Source: Planctomycetaceae bacterium
GTDB lineage: Bacteria; Planctomycetota; Planctomycetia; Pirellulales; Pirellulaceae
Reading direction: 5' to 3'
Length of the DNA: 64,000 bases
Assembly: GCA_020638995.1 (NCBI GenBank)
Contig: JACKHM010000001.1
Span: 2,418,001-2,482,000 of the forward strand
Positions 14,286 to 23,748 of the stretch are shown piece by piece; positions within the stretch are counted from its first letter, which is position 1, and each line of letters begins with the position of its first letter. The position numbers and the translations under genes are program-made. The notes under the pieces are model-generated. The model ran no database searches and was not told where the DNA came from. It saw only the letters and a program-made list of their open reading frames with translations.

Positions 14286-14867
14286 CTAGATCGCGACGCT
14301 CTCATCGTGGGAGGCTGATGGATCATCAGGGTCCGCGAGCCGCTGCTGGACGTGGTGCTCAATCACGGGGGAGATTGCACCCGGGCACAGTAGCCTGGGG
14401 CGATCGCTCGCAAATTCTTCAATCAACAACTCGCTGATCGCCAGTTCGTCTTGAGGTGCGCTGCGCCAATCGTGCAGTAAGTACCAGGACAGCAACAACG
14501 GAAGTGCACAGACCAGCAGCAGGCCGCCATAATGCAGCACCGGAACCAGCAGTGAGTCGCGATAGCGCTCGCCGGCGATTCGTTGGCGTTCGCTCTCCAG
14601 CCGATCACGCTGAACGCCAACGTCCGCCTGCTGCCGCTGAACCTCGCGCTGCAGCGAAGTCAGTTCCTTTCGCGACTCATGTTCGCTTTCAACTAATCTC
14701 TTGACCCCTTCGGCGACCTCGCGGTTAAGTCGGGTCATCTCTTCATTCTGTGATCGCTGTTGCTGAACCGATTCCTGCGCCATCCGTGCCAGTCGCTCGT
14801 CTTGGCTACAACCGGTGATCACGATGGTCAAAAGCATCGTCAGCAGTATCCTTTGGTTCTTGATCAT
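14286..14867 (-). CDS. Lipoprotein with coiled coil and C-terminal membrane span
   Basis: The 193-aa protein begins with a lipoprotein signal: ILLTMLLTIVITGC-S, with Cys at residue 20. A long charged helix follows, residues ~25-105, rich in Gln/Arg/Glu (EMTRLNREVAEGVKRLVESE; a probable coiled coil), then a hydrophobic span (VPVLHYGGLLLVCALPLLLSWYLL, quoted in part; ~106-130) and a soluble acidic tail. It resembles phage spanin or membrane-anchored scaffold proteins in layout only. It overlaps the 64-aa gene upstream. It may attach the AAA/Ubl machinery to the membrane (inference). No known family recognised. Confidence 0.65.
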   Translation of the reverse strand: MIKNQRILLTMLLTIVITGCSQDERLARMAQESVQQQRSQNEEMTRLNREVAEGVKRLVESEHESRKELTSLQREVQRQQADVGVQRDRLESERQRIAGERYRDSLLVPVLHYGGLLLVCALPLLLSWYLLHDWRSAPQDELAISELLIEEFASDRPRLLCPGAISPVIEHHVQQRLADPDDPSASHDESVAI

Positions 14868-15000
14868 GACGTTTCCAATGAAGTAACAATCGACGTAAAA
14901 GGACTTGCAGTGCCCGCCTCAACCGCGCCTCGCGCAACAGGGCGACCACCGCAAGCAGGATGGCTAGCGACATGCAGGCCACCACGATGTGTGTGTTCAA
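14806..15000 (-). CDS. Small membrane protein (about 64 aa)
   Basis: A TTG start at 15000 (GAGG 8 nt upstream) gives LNTHIVVACMSLAILLAVVA.., one hydrophobic span followed by a strongly basic amphipathic helix (REARLRRALQVLLRRLLLHW). The frame is open further up to 15081, but that part lacks a good start. It overlaps the lipoprotein gene by 62 nt and begins about 90 nt after the TniQ stop. Size and layout would fit a small anchor protein. No homology recognised; being a real gene is likely but not certain. Confidence 0.45.
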   Translation of the reverse strand: MNTHIVVACMSLAILLAVVALLREARLRRALQVLLRRLLLHWKRHDQEPKDTADDAFDHRDHRL

Positions 15001-15090
15001 ATTGCAGTCCTCATTTCGGAAAAGACGGCGAGAAAGAGCGAACTGCTGCAAGGTGAGTAGTTCGAAGAATCGGAGAAACAAATCGCCCCA

Positions 15091-17028
15091 TCATGCGACG
15101 CGGCGAAACGTGCCTGTTTCCCGTTGTTGTTTGATCTGAGTGACGTCGTCACGGCGGTACAGAGAGAATCCGGCACCTGGTGTTACCCGTTTCCCATAGA
15201 CCGGTTGAATGCGCCCTTCGGCTTCCCAGCGGACCAATGAAGCGCGACTGATATGGAGCAACTCGCACACCTCAGCCGCATGACAATAGGTCGCACGAAA
15301 GCGGTCGACCTCCTCTTGTGAACAGACGCGCGACCGTCCTGATCGCCGGACACAAAGCATTCGCATGGCGATCCATTTCTTGAGAACTCGCTCCTTGGTC
15401 GGGCGTCCCGGTAAGAGGACCTTCGCCAGATGATTCAGCGGATAACCATGTTCACCAAAGTGTTGCGCGCGAATGTCCGGCAAGATGTGATCAAGGTCCC
15501 TCTTCGACACCAACACTCCTTTGAGCGTTCCCTCATCATGCAACCTGCATCCTCGGATCTGACCCGTCACAACACTTTGCCAAAGCCTGGCGAATGTCAG
15601 CCCAGTCGGACCGTAAACCCGAGTTGCCTGCCGCGCCGACAACCAGTTCGAGGTGAGACGCGATGCACAGGGCAACTCACGATAGCGATTCTCTAAGCTT
15701 TGGACCGAGCCTAGCAAGACGCGCCAACCACGTTGCGTGCGAATACCACATAGCAGGTCGAGTCGAATCAGATCAACCAGTTGATGGGGACCAATTCCCA
15801 ACCGAGACGCCGCTTGTGTCCGGGAAAGCGATTCCCGCAGTTGTTGCTTTAGCTGGCCCACCGACGCGCGCCGCACGAGGCCGACGGTGCGAGTCCCCGC
15901 ATCACTCCATTTACCCTCCAGCAGGCCACGTTCAATCAATTCACGAATGGCAGTGTGACGAACACCAAGCAGCCTGGCCCCTTGAGTCTGTGTAATCCAG
16001 TCACGACAGGACAATTTGCTCCGAGCTACACGAGACTTGAACAGACACACCTTGCGACTCAGATGGCCTCGCGTGTAATGCGTCAGCAGATAGTCACGCA
16101 ACACGTCGGCCGGTGCGGCGTAACCCAATGCTTCGAGCTTGGAAGCGTTGCGCGGCAGATAACCGAACGTCCGTGCGATCGCAGACGATTGGGGCGATTC
16201 TGAGTTTTGCTGGAGCACATCCAGAAACGACAGGAAACGATTGGGCCAGTCGGATATTGTCGACGTGGCAGCAAACCAGGTCGATTGTTCGTCCGTGGCC
16301 GCTGGCGGCAACGTCAAGGCATTTGGCCAATCGGCAAGGTATTTACGCCGCCCGTCCAAGCATGCTCGAATGCGGTCCAACCACCAGAAACAAGTGGCCG
16401 TGGAAAGACCGGGAATCGGCTCTTCCACGCCGTGAAGGCATTGAAACACGCTTCGCGCCATCCTGGCGGCTTCTTCAGAAACCTTGCATGCCCGCCACTG
16501 GCGAATGTCGCTTCCACAACTGCAGTTTTGGACAAGCTTGCGGTTAGGACGCAATTGTCGCTGGCAATCCGAACAGCGATCGACCAGTAAGCATCGATGC
16601 TCAGGACATATGGGCGCTGGCTGGAATAACCAGGCAACGCGCTCGTAGGGGACTCGGTCGTCACGCAGGCAACCGGGACATACGGTTGCGGCAGCCGTGA
16701 AGTAGCGCAGGGTGGTCTCCGTATCGAGAATCCTTGTCGCCGGGTCTCGACGTGTAGGTAATACCAACTCGGTCGACCAACGATGGACCGTGAGCGATAA
16801 CAGCTCCCACGGACTGCAGTCCAGCAGTTGGCCCAGTGGCGTGAGTAGCTGATCGTCACATAGCGAGTTGGCGTTCCACAACACTGCCCTCTTGTCCGAG
16901 ATCAGATTGGCGATATATCCGACATCCTTGTAGCCCATCCCCTCGGACGTGCGTCTGAGAAGACTGGCCAACGATTCACCGGGCAGAGCTACTTGACGGG
17001 CGGGCAACCTGCGGTTGCGTTGCATCAT
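15091..17028 (-). CDS. TniQ/TnsD-family target-selection protein
   Basis: 645 aa. The N-terminal TniQ domain opens with LPGESLASLLRRTSEGMGY and contains the zinc-binding cluster VCPGCLRDD, APICPEHRCLL, CSDCQRQL and CSCGS (about residues 115-175). The C-terminal half carries several MerR/excisionase-like helix-turn-helix units (ITQTQGARLLGVRHTAIREL, LSRTQAASRLGIGPHQLVDL, AAEVCELLHISRASLVRWEA), so it should read a specific DNA target. In Tn7-like elements TniQ/TnsD proteins bind the attachment site and recruit TnsC. The start ATG overlaps the TnsC stop by 4 nt, so the two are coupled. Confidence 0.88.
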   Translation of the reverse strand: MMQRNRRLPARQVALPGESLASLLRRTSEGMGYKDVGYIANLISDKRAVLWNANSLCDDQLLTPLGQLLDCSPWELLSLTVHRWSTELVLPTRRDPATRILDTETTLRYFTAAATVCPGCLRDDRVPYERVAWLFQPAPICPEHRCLLVDRCSDCQRQLRPNRKLVQNCSCGSDIRQWRACKVSEEAARMARSVFQCLHGVEEPIPGLSTATCFWWLDRIRACLDGRRKYLADWPNALTLPPAATDEQSTWFAATSTISDWPNRFLSFLDVLQQNSESPQSSAIARTFGYLPRNASKLEALGYAAPADVLRDYLLTHYTRGHLSRKVCLFKSRVARSKLSCRDWITQTQGARLLGVRHTAIRELIERGLLEGKWSDAGTRTVGLVRRASVGQLKQQLRESLSRTQAASRLGIGPHQLVDLIRLDLLCGIRTQRGWRVLLGSVQSLENRYRELPCASRLTSNWLSARQATRVYGPTGLTFARLWQSVVTGQIRGCRLHDEGTLKGVLVSKRDLDHILPDIRAQHFGEHGYPLNHLAKVLLPGRPTKERVLKKWIAMRMLCVRRSGRSRVCSQEEVDRFRATYCHAAEVCELLHISRASLVRWEAEGRIQPVYGKRVTPGAGFSLYRRDDVTQIKQQRETGTFRRVA

Positions 17029-18077
17029 CCACCTCCCAATAGCTGGCCAGCTGTCAATTGTTTCCGGCGGCTCCTGGCGGCTCGCGGCGTCAATCCCACA
17101 CCGGCTGTCCGCAATTCGTCCGCCGGCTGTACTCGATCGAGGGCTCCTTTATCAAGTTTGCCAATAAACGGATTAGCTTGATCGGCCAACACGCGCTGCA
17201 TCGCCAACTTCGATTCGTAGACGCGTGCAAGATCCGCGATGTCGACTTGTTCGTGTCCTTGCGAGATTGCTTCAGACGTGGCGCCCCGGACGAGCGTCAT
17301 CAAGTAATCTGGCACACCTCGCGTTGCCAGAAAGAAACGGCCAGCCAGTTCTGCCTCAGCAAACCCGGATTCCTTAGCCAACGGTAGCGACGCATCCAGC
17401 TTCTTGAGCATGCCGCAGAACTCGCGCCTCCCAGCCGTCGTTCGCCAGGTAAAGCAACGCAGTGTCAGACGCTCCTTGAATCGACGTTCGGTATGCTCAG
17501 CGCTCAAGACGTGCTCAGCCTCCGGCATTCCACAAACGACGATCGGAATCTTCGTATTCACGATCAGAACTTTCAGCCACTGTGACGCCTTGGTCATGAC
17601 ACGGGCCCGATCGATGTCGAACAGGTGATGGAATTCGTCCATCACGATTAACTCCACGCCACAATGATGCAGCAGTTTCACCGCGCGGTTCGTCAGCGTT
17701 TGGACGGTGCCGCGGCTCCATGCGGGATCGCCCAAGGCCATCAGCAGATCCGAGGCAATTCCCTTTGGCCGGGCATCTGGCTGGAGCGTCACTTTCAGAA
17801 CAGGTTGCCGAGTCGCCGTTTCGGTCTCTTCCGCTGGGTAGGACTTCCGATAGTGATCAACCACGCTGGTCTTACCTACGCCGGAGGTACCCAGGATCGC
17901 TCCGCAAACCGGTTCGGACGCATGCCGGCTGCTCTTGTGACAATGGTCTAACAGTGCGACCGCTTCGCGAAAGCGCGGGTGCAAGACCAGCAAGCGGTGC
18001 ACATGTTCCAGCCGCTCCTGGACGGAAGTCGTGTGCCACCGAGTTCGATCCGATTGAGCAGGGGATGCGCGGACCAT
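17025..18077 (-). CDS. tnsC: TnsC/TniB-like AAA+ transposition regulator
   Basis: 350 aa; ATG at 18077 with GAGGAG 6 nt upstream. Walker A is GTSGVGKT (63-70) and Walker B is LIVMDEFHHLFD (D147/E148), followed by sensor and RRFKERLTLRCF segments as in TniB/TnsC. These ATPases polymerise on target DNA marked by TniQ and activate the TnsAB transposase. The C-terminus is basic and Gly/Arg-rich (ARSRRKQLTAG), fitting a transposase-contact tail. It follows TnsB by 50 nt and overlaps TniQ by 4 nt. Length and order match Tn7-like operons. Confidence 0.9.
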   Translation of the reverse strand: MVRASPAQSDRTRWHTTSVQERLEHVHRLLVLHPRFREAVALLDHCHKSSRHASEPVCGAILGTSGVGKTSVVDHYRKSYPAEETETATRQPVLKVTLQPDARPKGIASDLLMALGDPAWSRGTVQTLTNRAVKLLHHCGVELIVMDEFHHLFDIDRARVMTKASQWLKVLIVNTKIPIVVCGMPEAEHVLSAEHTERRFKERLTLRCFTWRTTAGRREFCGMLKKLDASLPLAKESGFAEAELAGRFFLATRGVPDYLMTLVRGATSEAISQGHEQVDIADLARVYESKLAMQRVLADQANPFIGKLDKGALDRVQPADELRTAGVGLTPRAARSRRKQLTAGQLLGGG

Positions 18078-18127
18078 TGGTATCTCCTCGAGAAACGAAA
18101 CAAGGATAGGGAGTAAGAAAACCGGTG

Positions 18128-20134
18128 TTACGCCGTGGTGATTCCCCAGTCGTCGACGTCCAAATCGTCCGGGTTGACGTCGGTCACCCCGTTGTCGACC
18201 GGCTCTACCTGCGAAGGGACAGCCTCATCCAAGAGCGGCTCGTCGTCAGACTCCGCAGCGGCACTCGTGGAATCACCGGGCGCTGCCTGCAGGAATCGCG
18301 CCGCGCGCTGGCGACGCTTGCGGGAAGGCTTCGTCATTGCACGCTCGGCAATCTCTCGGATTGCATTCCGGCCTGCCGCCAGATTCATCATATGATCGGG
18401 TTCGTCGAACTTGTCGCGCACAGCCCGTTTCAACACATTCCACTGGTACTGCGTCAGGTGGTTCATCGCCGCATCGACCGCCAAGGCTTTGATATAGCCC
18501 TTCGTCACCGGGTGAAGTACCCACACGTATCCCAGGTCCCAAGGATTGTACCGGACGCACATTCGATGGGTGTGAATGTTGGTTGCCGCCAATTCCGCGC
18601 GCACCGCCATTAACTCGTCGCTCGTATAGAACATGCCACCAAGCTCAACCCCTCGCGCAGACAAGGTCCGTTCCGCTTGTTTGCTGAGCAGGATAACGAG
18701 GTCATCCGGCGACGCTGGCAGAGACGGTGGGAATTCTTCGGCACTCTCTTGCCACATGCTGAGACGGGTCTGGCCGGAGGTCGGATGCTTGCTGGCCGCA
18801 TAGACGTCGACCAGATGAACATGAATGATCTCCAGCAGCGCCTCGTAAGTCACAAAGGGACCGTCGTCCGGATTGTAATCAGCCCGCTGCTCCCAGCTTC
18901 GGAATGTTCGACCCGGCAGGGTTGAAGATAGCTGGTCGTTCAATCCACCGAAGAACGCTTCCACAGCACCTTTGAAGTGCGGCGTACGTGGCGGATTGAA
19001 GTCGAGTTCCATCCCCAGCTGGAACGCCGCGTTCTCGAGATCCTTGCTGGTCAGATCGGCCCCGCGATCGCAGACGAGCTTCTCGGGAACGCCGTAGCAG
19101 GGCCATGTTCCGCGCACCGTTGAGTAACGCTCTCGAATGTATGTCTTTGGCAAGATGGCGTGTCGCAGGGCTTCCATCAAGCAGGCGAACGACGGCGGCT
19201 CGAAGCTCAGACAGAACCCGAGGATCATGCGACTGCAATAGTCGATGAGTACCGTCAGTGTCGGCTGTCCGATCGGACCCGCCTGGGTACCAACAACGAC
19301 CTTGAGCGGCGTATGATCGACTTCAACACGTTCGAGAATTCGACGTGCCAAATGTTGGGGTGAAGTTGGTGAATGTCGGCGATCGGCAATTTGCCTGCCC
19401 CACCGCTGGCGATCCACCTCCCAAGGGTCCAGTTGTGCAATCCGTCGCGCGATGGCACGGTTCAGCGTTGTCTCTTTGGGAACGGGCAACGCCTGCGCCG
19501 CGGGCATCCGGGCGTTGAGCCGCTGCAGGTCTTCCAGTACGCGGCGAGTTACGGCCGAGATGGGTCTGCGAGCTTTGGTCAGGTAGACGTTTTGAATCGC
19601 GTCGTCGGCAAGCTGCTTCAGCCGGGGATACTTTTCCAGCCAACCGTGCCGTCGCCGCTTACCCCGAGCACCACTACGCATGGTTCGAGGGACCAACGCC
19701 AGCCGATTCTTCCCCGCCTGTTGCCACGCGCGCCACCATCGTCTCAACGTGCGCGGCGAGCATCGCACTCCGCCGACCGTCAACTGTGCCGCTCTTTCTC
19801 GAAACTCATCCTGCGTCGGTCGTCGATCTGAATCCGCCAGCGGTGCGATGGCGCTCCAGCGGTCTCTCAATACCGCCTGTTGTTGTTCGGTCAAATCATG
19901 GACAACCGGCGATCCGACATTACCCTGTGCTTCGTTAACGATGGGATCTACAGCTGAAAACGACAGAGTGCCGTCAGCGTACGACGTCAAGATGTCGGAT
20001 CTTGTGAACTGTCGCGGAATTCGGAACTTGATGTCTTCCGCGACAAACAGGTCATTAGAGATTTGGCGGACTACACGGAAGGTCCGCCCGTCGAGCAACC
20101 ATTCGGTGCCCACACCGAGTCGAACGGGTTCCAT
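18128..20134 (-). CDS. tnsB: TnsB-like DDE transposase
   Basis: 668 aa; ATG at 20134 with GGAGGT 8 nt upstream. N-terminal helix-turn-helix DNA-binding domains (about 80-240) precede an rve catalytic core with D273 (VEVDHTPLK), D356 (LVCDRGADLT) and E392 (HFKGAVEAFFG), giving D-35-E spacing. A Mu-type beta-barrel C-terminal domain follows (GVELGGMFYTSDELMAVRAE..CVRYNPWDLGYVWVL). The last ~50 residues are an acidic tail that would bind TnsC. TnsB cuts and joins the 3' transposon ends. The TnsA frame overlaps its start by 64 nt. Confidence 0.92.
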   Translation of the reverse strand: MEPVRLGVGTEWLLDGRTFRVVRQISNDLFVAEDIKFRIPRQFTRSDILTSYADGTLSFSAVDPIVNEAQGNVGSPVVHDLTEQQQAVLRDRWSAIAPLADSDRRPTQDEFRERAAQLTVGGVRCSPRTLRRWWRAWQQAGKNRLALVPRTMRSGARGKRRRHGWLEKYPRLKQLADDAIQNVYLTKARRPISAVTRRVLEDLQRLNARMPAAQALPVPKETTLNRAIARRIAQLDPWEVDRQRWGRQIADRRHSPTSPQHLARRILERVEVDHTPLKVVVGTQAGPIGQPTLTVLIDYCSRMILGFCLSFEPPSFACLMEALRHAILPKTYIRERYSTVRGTWPCYGVPEKLVCDRGADLTSKDLENAAFQLGMELDFNPPRTPHFKGAVEAFFGGLNDQLSSTLPGRTFRSWEQRADYNPDDGPFVTYEALLEIIHVHLVDVYAASKHPTSGQTRLSMWQESAEEFPPSLPASPDDLVILLSKQAERTLSARGVELGGMFYTSDELMAVRAELAATNIHTHRMCVRYNPWDLGYVWVLHPVTKGYIKALAVDAAMNHLTQYQWNVLKRAVRDKFDEPDHMMNLAAGRNAIREIAERAMTKPSRKRRQRAARFLQAAPGDSTSAAAESDDEPLLDEAVPSQVEPVDNGVTDVNPDDLDVDDWGITTA

Positions 20135-20952
20135 GTAAAAGCACCTCCAGGATAAATCATGGTCTCTTTATCGAGTGGCAGTGAACGAGGGTCGAAGCTG
20201 AGCCTGTGGATTGCAAGGAGATGAAACAAGCACACTCGCACTTGAGCGCCTGACGCTCCGGCATTCAACAAGTCCGTCAGCTTTCGACCGTCTTGTGGTA
20301 CCCGTAACTCCAGCGTCGCCAACTCGTGCGGATCCGCCTGTAAGTGACGGTAGCGGGCCAGCAGCCGCAGGTTGCGAACGAGGGTTCCACGCAGCAAATG
20401 CTGTTCGGTGAGTACGTAAAAGGGCCAACCGTTTTTAGCCGCGTACGTGCGCGAAGCGCTCAGTTTTCGCTTTACAATCTGGTCTTCAAGACGCCGTGAT
20501 GGCTTGACCTCGACCAAGTAACTCCGCCCGTTCGTTAACTTCACCAGGAAGTCCGGGACGACGTAGCTGACGTTCTTTGACGCACGTCGCCGACGTTCCC
20601 GTTGCGGCGGGGATTTGAGGATTTGGATGTCGAGTTCGCTTCCGGTTTCACGCCACGAGTACCAGATTTTGACGGGTTGCTCGCACACAGACTGAATCTC
20701 GGGACAACCGGCAAAGATCACGGCAGCAGCCGCTTCCAATTGTCCCTGGCACTTGAGTGCTCTCCCAATCTGCGGACATGAAACCAGGACGAATGACCCG
20801 GGAGTGCGACGGCGAAGGCGATAAGTGTTGGGGCAAGGAAGTAACTCCCGTACCTGGTCGACATCCTCTGCTTGCCAATTCACGCGGCCTTGGCAGTTGC
20901 CGGTCTTGTGCGGCGCGAGGGTTGGCTCGCTGAGATTCGTCGTACCGGACAC
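20071..20952 (-). CDS. tnsA: TnsA-like endonuclease
   Basis: A GTG start at 20952 has AAGGAG 8 nt upstream (293 aa). Restriction-endonuclease-like residues are in the expected order: E73 in QLEAAAAVIF, the PEIQSVCEQPVKIWY strands, D134 in YVVPDFLV, and E148/K150 in LVEVKPS. TnsA cleaves the 5' ends so that the element leaves by cut-and-paste. A C-terminal helical TnsC/TnsB-contact domain follows. It overlaps Ku upstream by 73 nt and TnsB downstream by 64 nt, so the four genes are translationally linked. A TnsA implies double-strand breaks at the donor site. Confidence 0.85.
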   Translation of the reverse strand: MSGTTNLSEPTLAPHKTGNCQGRVNWQAEDVDQVRELLPCPNTYRLRRRTPGSFVLVSCPQIGRALKCQGQLEAAAAVIFAGCPEIQSVCEQPVKIWYSWRETGSELDIQILKSPPQRERRRRASKNVSYVVPDFLVKLTNGRSYLVEVKPSRRLEDQIVKRKLSASRTYAAKNGWPFYVLTEQHLLRGTLVRNLRLLARYRHLQADPHELATLELRVPQDGRKLTDLLNAGASGAQVRVCLFHLLAIHRLSFDPRSLPLDKETMIYPGGAFTWNPFDSVWAPNGCSTGGPSV

Positions 20953-21716
20953 TTCAACTTCTCCTTGACGAGAGTGGGGCGACAAATGCGAGCATTGACC
21001 AGTTCAATGAGCCGGTCTTCTGACTCGTCTTCGAGGTCGTCCCACTTGATTGGCCTTGAGTTCTGTTCGATCATCTTGCAGACGTGCGTCACGCTCTCGC
21101 GAGTTACACCGTTGACCGTGTTCATGGCGTCAGGCGGCGCGTAGAGAAGCCTCGGGCTATGCAGCGTGTGCAGCACAAGACGCGACGACTCCGGTCGGAC
21201 AACAACCAAGCTCCGTTTGCCGGAAAAGACAACCGTTCCCACACCCCACTTGGCCGCTTTAGTTAGCGCGGCGACTATCGTTGCGTACATGGGCCCGGCA
21301 GCCGCATGACTGGGCGCGAGTTGCAAACTCCGACCGGCAAGAAGGGTCAAGTCGAGGGACATCGCGCCAATGAACTGCGCAAGCACAATCTTCTTATCAT
21401 CCACCGGACTGATACTCTGCAAGTCGGACGCATCGAGTTCGACGATCTCGTCGGCTGAATAGGCAAATGCCTTTCCGACTTCATGTGATTCCAGCAAACC
21501 GTGCTGTGGACATCGCTTTGGCTGCTCGATCCTGCGTCCACATCCCGCATGTACTTGGCACAGCTGAATGCCCAAACAACTCTGGATTGCAGGAAACGCC
21601 TTGACCGGAACTAACAACTGGCCCAACTGCAGCTCACCACACCAACTTGCCCGCCCCGCACGCGGTTGTTCGGAACTTTGCGCGGCAACTTCCCTCTGAT
21701 TGACTCGTTTCTTCAC
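20880..21716 (-). CDS. Ku-like DNA end-binding protein
   Basis: A GTG start at 21716 has GGGGG 5 nt upstream (278 aa). The sequence follows the bacterial Ku core: WCGELQLGQLLVPVKAFPAI, CGRRIEQPKRCPQHG (zinc-like Cys set), GKAFAYSADEIVELDASDLQ, IVLAQFIGAMSLDLTLLAGRSL with AAAGPMYATIVAALTKAAKW, VGTVVFSGKRSLVVVRPES and LVLHTLHSPRLLY. A basic C-terminal tail follows. Ku binds broken DNA ends and normally recruits LigD; no LigD gene is present in the window. It is the first gene of, and overlaps, the TnsA-TnsB-TnsC-TniQ set, so it probably handles ends made by transposition (inference). Confidence 0.82.
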   Translation of the reverse strand: MKKRVNQREVAAQSSEQPRAGRASWCGELQLGQLLVPVKAFPAIQSCLGIQLCQVHAGCGRRIEQPKRCPQHGLLESHEVGKAFAYSADEIVELDASDLQSISPVDDKKIVLAQFIGAMSLDLTLLAGRSLQLAPSHAAAGPMYATIVAALTKAAKWGVGTVVFSGKRSLVVVRPESSRLVLHTLHSPRLLYAPPDAMNTVNGVTRESVTHVCKMIEQNSRPIKWDDLEDESEDRLIELVNARICRPTLVKEKLKCPVRRISASQPSRRTRPATAKAA

Positions 21717-23295
21717 GTTTCCCCCTTTCGTGGATTGAGAGCACACGGCGCGACACGACAGCGCAAGCCGAGCGCCCTTCGCCAAAGTCATGACGGATGC
21801 CCAAAAGACAGAAAATAGGCCCCCGAAAGCGTCGCCCTGACATCTATACTGGGGCCACCATCTTATTTTGACGCACTCTTGCCAGTTATTTAGGAGTCAG
21901 AAGCCGTCGTATCGGCTCCAGCCACCGCAACAAGGACACACCCCCACCGCAGTCATCTCGTCAATTCTCTCGTTCGCAGCCCAGGTTTCGCAGTCCGATG
22001 TGAGTTGCGTCTTCAGTGTTGCGCGCTCCGGTCATTTTGACCGATGTTGTTACAAGGAATTCCGGAACGACCTCGGTTGCGCCCGCCGAAGCTTCGAAAC
22101 GTGCCGCCATCACGACCCTCCCCGGCAAGACCGACGCGCGCAACGGTCCGATCAAAGAATGTGTGTGAAGACCCACCGGGCATCGAGCCTACTGTCCCTT
22201 GGGCACGCGGATTATGATTTCAGCCGTCACGTTTTTAAACGTCTAGCGTTTCATACCTTACGGTAAACTAAACCTAGTTGGTAGGAATCTGGTCACTGCA
22301 ATCGCCGTGTCTTGTGATCATGCAATGCCGACGTCGCCTTGTAGCGTAAAGGTGCATGAAAATCATAACGTGTGTCCGGTTGGCTTGAATTTACAAAGCT
22401 TTAGACCCTGGACACCTTCAACAACTTGCGTCGACAGTAATACCCCCAACCTGCACCGGTTGCGAAAACCGAAGCTGGTAGGCTCTTTTTGAGATCTGAC
22501 AGAGTGTCTCCACCGCGGCGTCACGAACTCGTCCAGTTCACGGACATCGATCCGGCGTCGATGAAAGTCTGACGTCACAACATACCGCCACCGGAGAAAC
22601 CGTTGAAAGGTAATAGCTTCGCCAGGGTGCTTTCTTGCAGTTGGAAAGCACCCGGCACTGCCAACCTTGCGCTATCGGTACTGGAAACGCACTATGCCTC
22701 TCGACTAGAACGCAGTCATACATCAACGACTGCGGTCGTTGTAGCCAGAACATGAAAAGAATACCAGCTAATGTACTTACTCAGACTAAGCACTGGGAGC
22801 GCATTCGTATTTGAGAAGTCGTCGGCAAGGCAATCATTCGAGCACTGAGTTGTCCATAGATTGCACCAATCCGCGCGCTCTGTACTTGAGTCGTCGTCAA
22901 TTTCCAGCAAAGCATCCGCCCGCAGTGTAACCATAGTAGGACACCTCCGGTTGGAACAATGAGCAGTCTGAGAGAACAGGGAACGTCGGATGGTGATTAG
23001 ACCGCCAAATCCACGCCACGAAGGCGAGAAGTTTCGCAGTCGCTGTGTCGAGAGCTTGGGCAAAACGTGCAAGAATGTCTGAGAAACAGCCCAGAGACCC
23101 CGCCCAACTCGGCTTTCATCAACAACCCTGGACACCGTAGTGATGCGGTTTGGAGCTCTTCTTTGTAAGCCGGATTTGCAGTTCATCTAGATGTTTGAAG
23201 TTGTGACGGATTAGGAAAACTCAGAACCCGCCCCGTGACAGACGCACTACCGCGCGCTTGACATCTCAGTAAATCCGATGTAGCGTGTCGAGATC
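21717..23295. other. Intergenic region upstream of the Tn7-like module
   Basis: About 1.6 kb without a supported gene on either strand; the short frames present have unnatural composition (Arg/His/Cys-rich). The stretch should contain one end of the Tn7-like element and the promoter of the Ku-tns operon. I searched by eye for repeated TnsB-type sites and a TGT..ACA end pair and could not fix one. A weak promoter-like pair (TTGACA at 23258, TAGCGT at 23281, 17-nt spacer) precedes the gene at 23296. Confidence 0.5.
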
Positions 23296-23748
23296 ATGAC
23301 AAGAGATCCGGTCACCACCCTTACGACTTCACCCCAGCAATATGACCTGCAGATCTTGCAAGTGTTTTTTATTGGTGTGTGCCTGTACGTCGTTGTTCTG
23401 TTTGTGAGCACGCCACACGCCGAAGCGAGTTGTGGAGATTGGCTTGATCAGTCGGCCATGCAGCATCAGGAGTCGCACAAGCAGCCCAAAGTCGCTCCTC
23501 ATGCTAGTTCACCCCCCACAAGCCCGCGCCCCGCTAGTCCTTGTAAAGGGCCACTTTGTCGAAACGCCCCAACAGTCCCAGTTCCGTTCGCGCCCACAAG
23601 TAGCCGGACGTCTAAAGTTGACACTGGTTGGATGTTGGTAGCCAGTGAACTTCCGGACCATCCGCGCCGTTCCGACAGCTACCACGAGCTCAGTCTTTCT
23701 GCTCCCGCGGGGCATCCTCTCCGCATCCGGCGCCCTCCTCGCTATTAG
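23296..23748 (+). CDS. Secreted planctomycete Cys-motif protein (150 aa)
   Basis: An N-terminal hydrophobic segment (ILQVFFIGVCLYVVVLFVST) ends at a probable signal cleavage site before EASCGDWL. The mature part is low-complexity and Pro/Ser-rich with SCGDWL, then SPCKGPLCRNAPTVPVP. The same 'SCGD(W/Y)L ... C-x-GPLC-x(2)-AP..PP' pair of Cys motifs forms the C-terminal tail of the CRTAC1 protein encoded next. I recall such 'SCGDYL...C.GPxC' proteins as common in Pirellulales, with unknown role. It may be a surface or disulfide-linked matrix protein (inference). Confidence 0.6.
   Translation: MTRDPVTTLTTSPQQYDLQILQVFFIGVCLYVVVLFVSTPHAEASCGDWLDQSAMQHQESHKQPKVAPHASSPPTSPRPASPCKGPLCRNAPTVPVPFAPTSSRTSKVDTGWMLVASELPDHPRRSDSYHELSLSAPAGHPLRIRRPPRY

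Noticed and set aside
21717..22700. Right end of the Tn7-like transposon
   Set aside because: An end must be near here, but I found no convincing pair of TGT/ACA tips or repeated ~20-bp TnsB sites by eye, so no coordinates are given.
22716..23186. Minus-strand open frame of 156 codons
   Set aside because: Composition (many Arg, Ser, Cys, Trp) is not protein-like, there is no ribosome-binding site and no recognisable motif.
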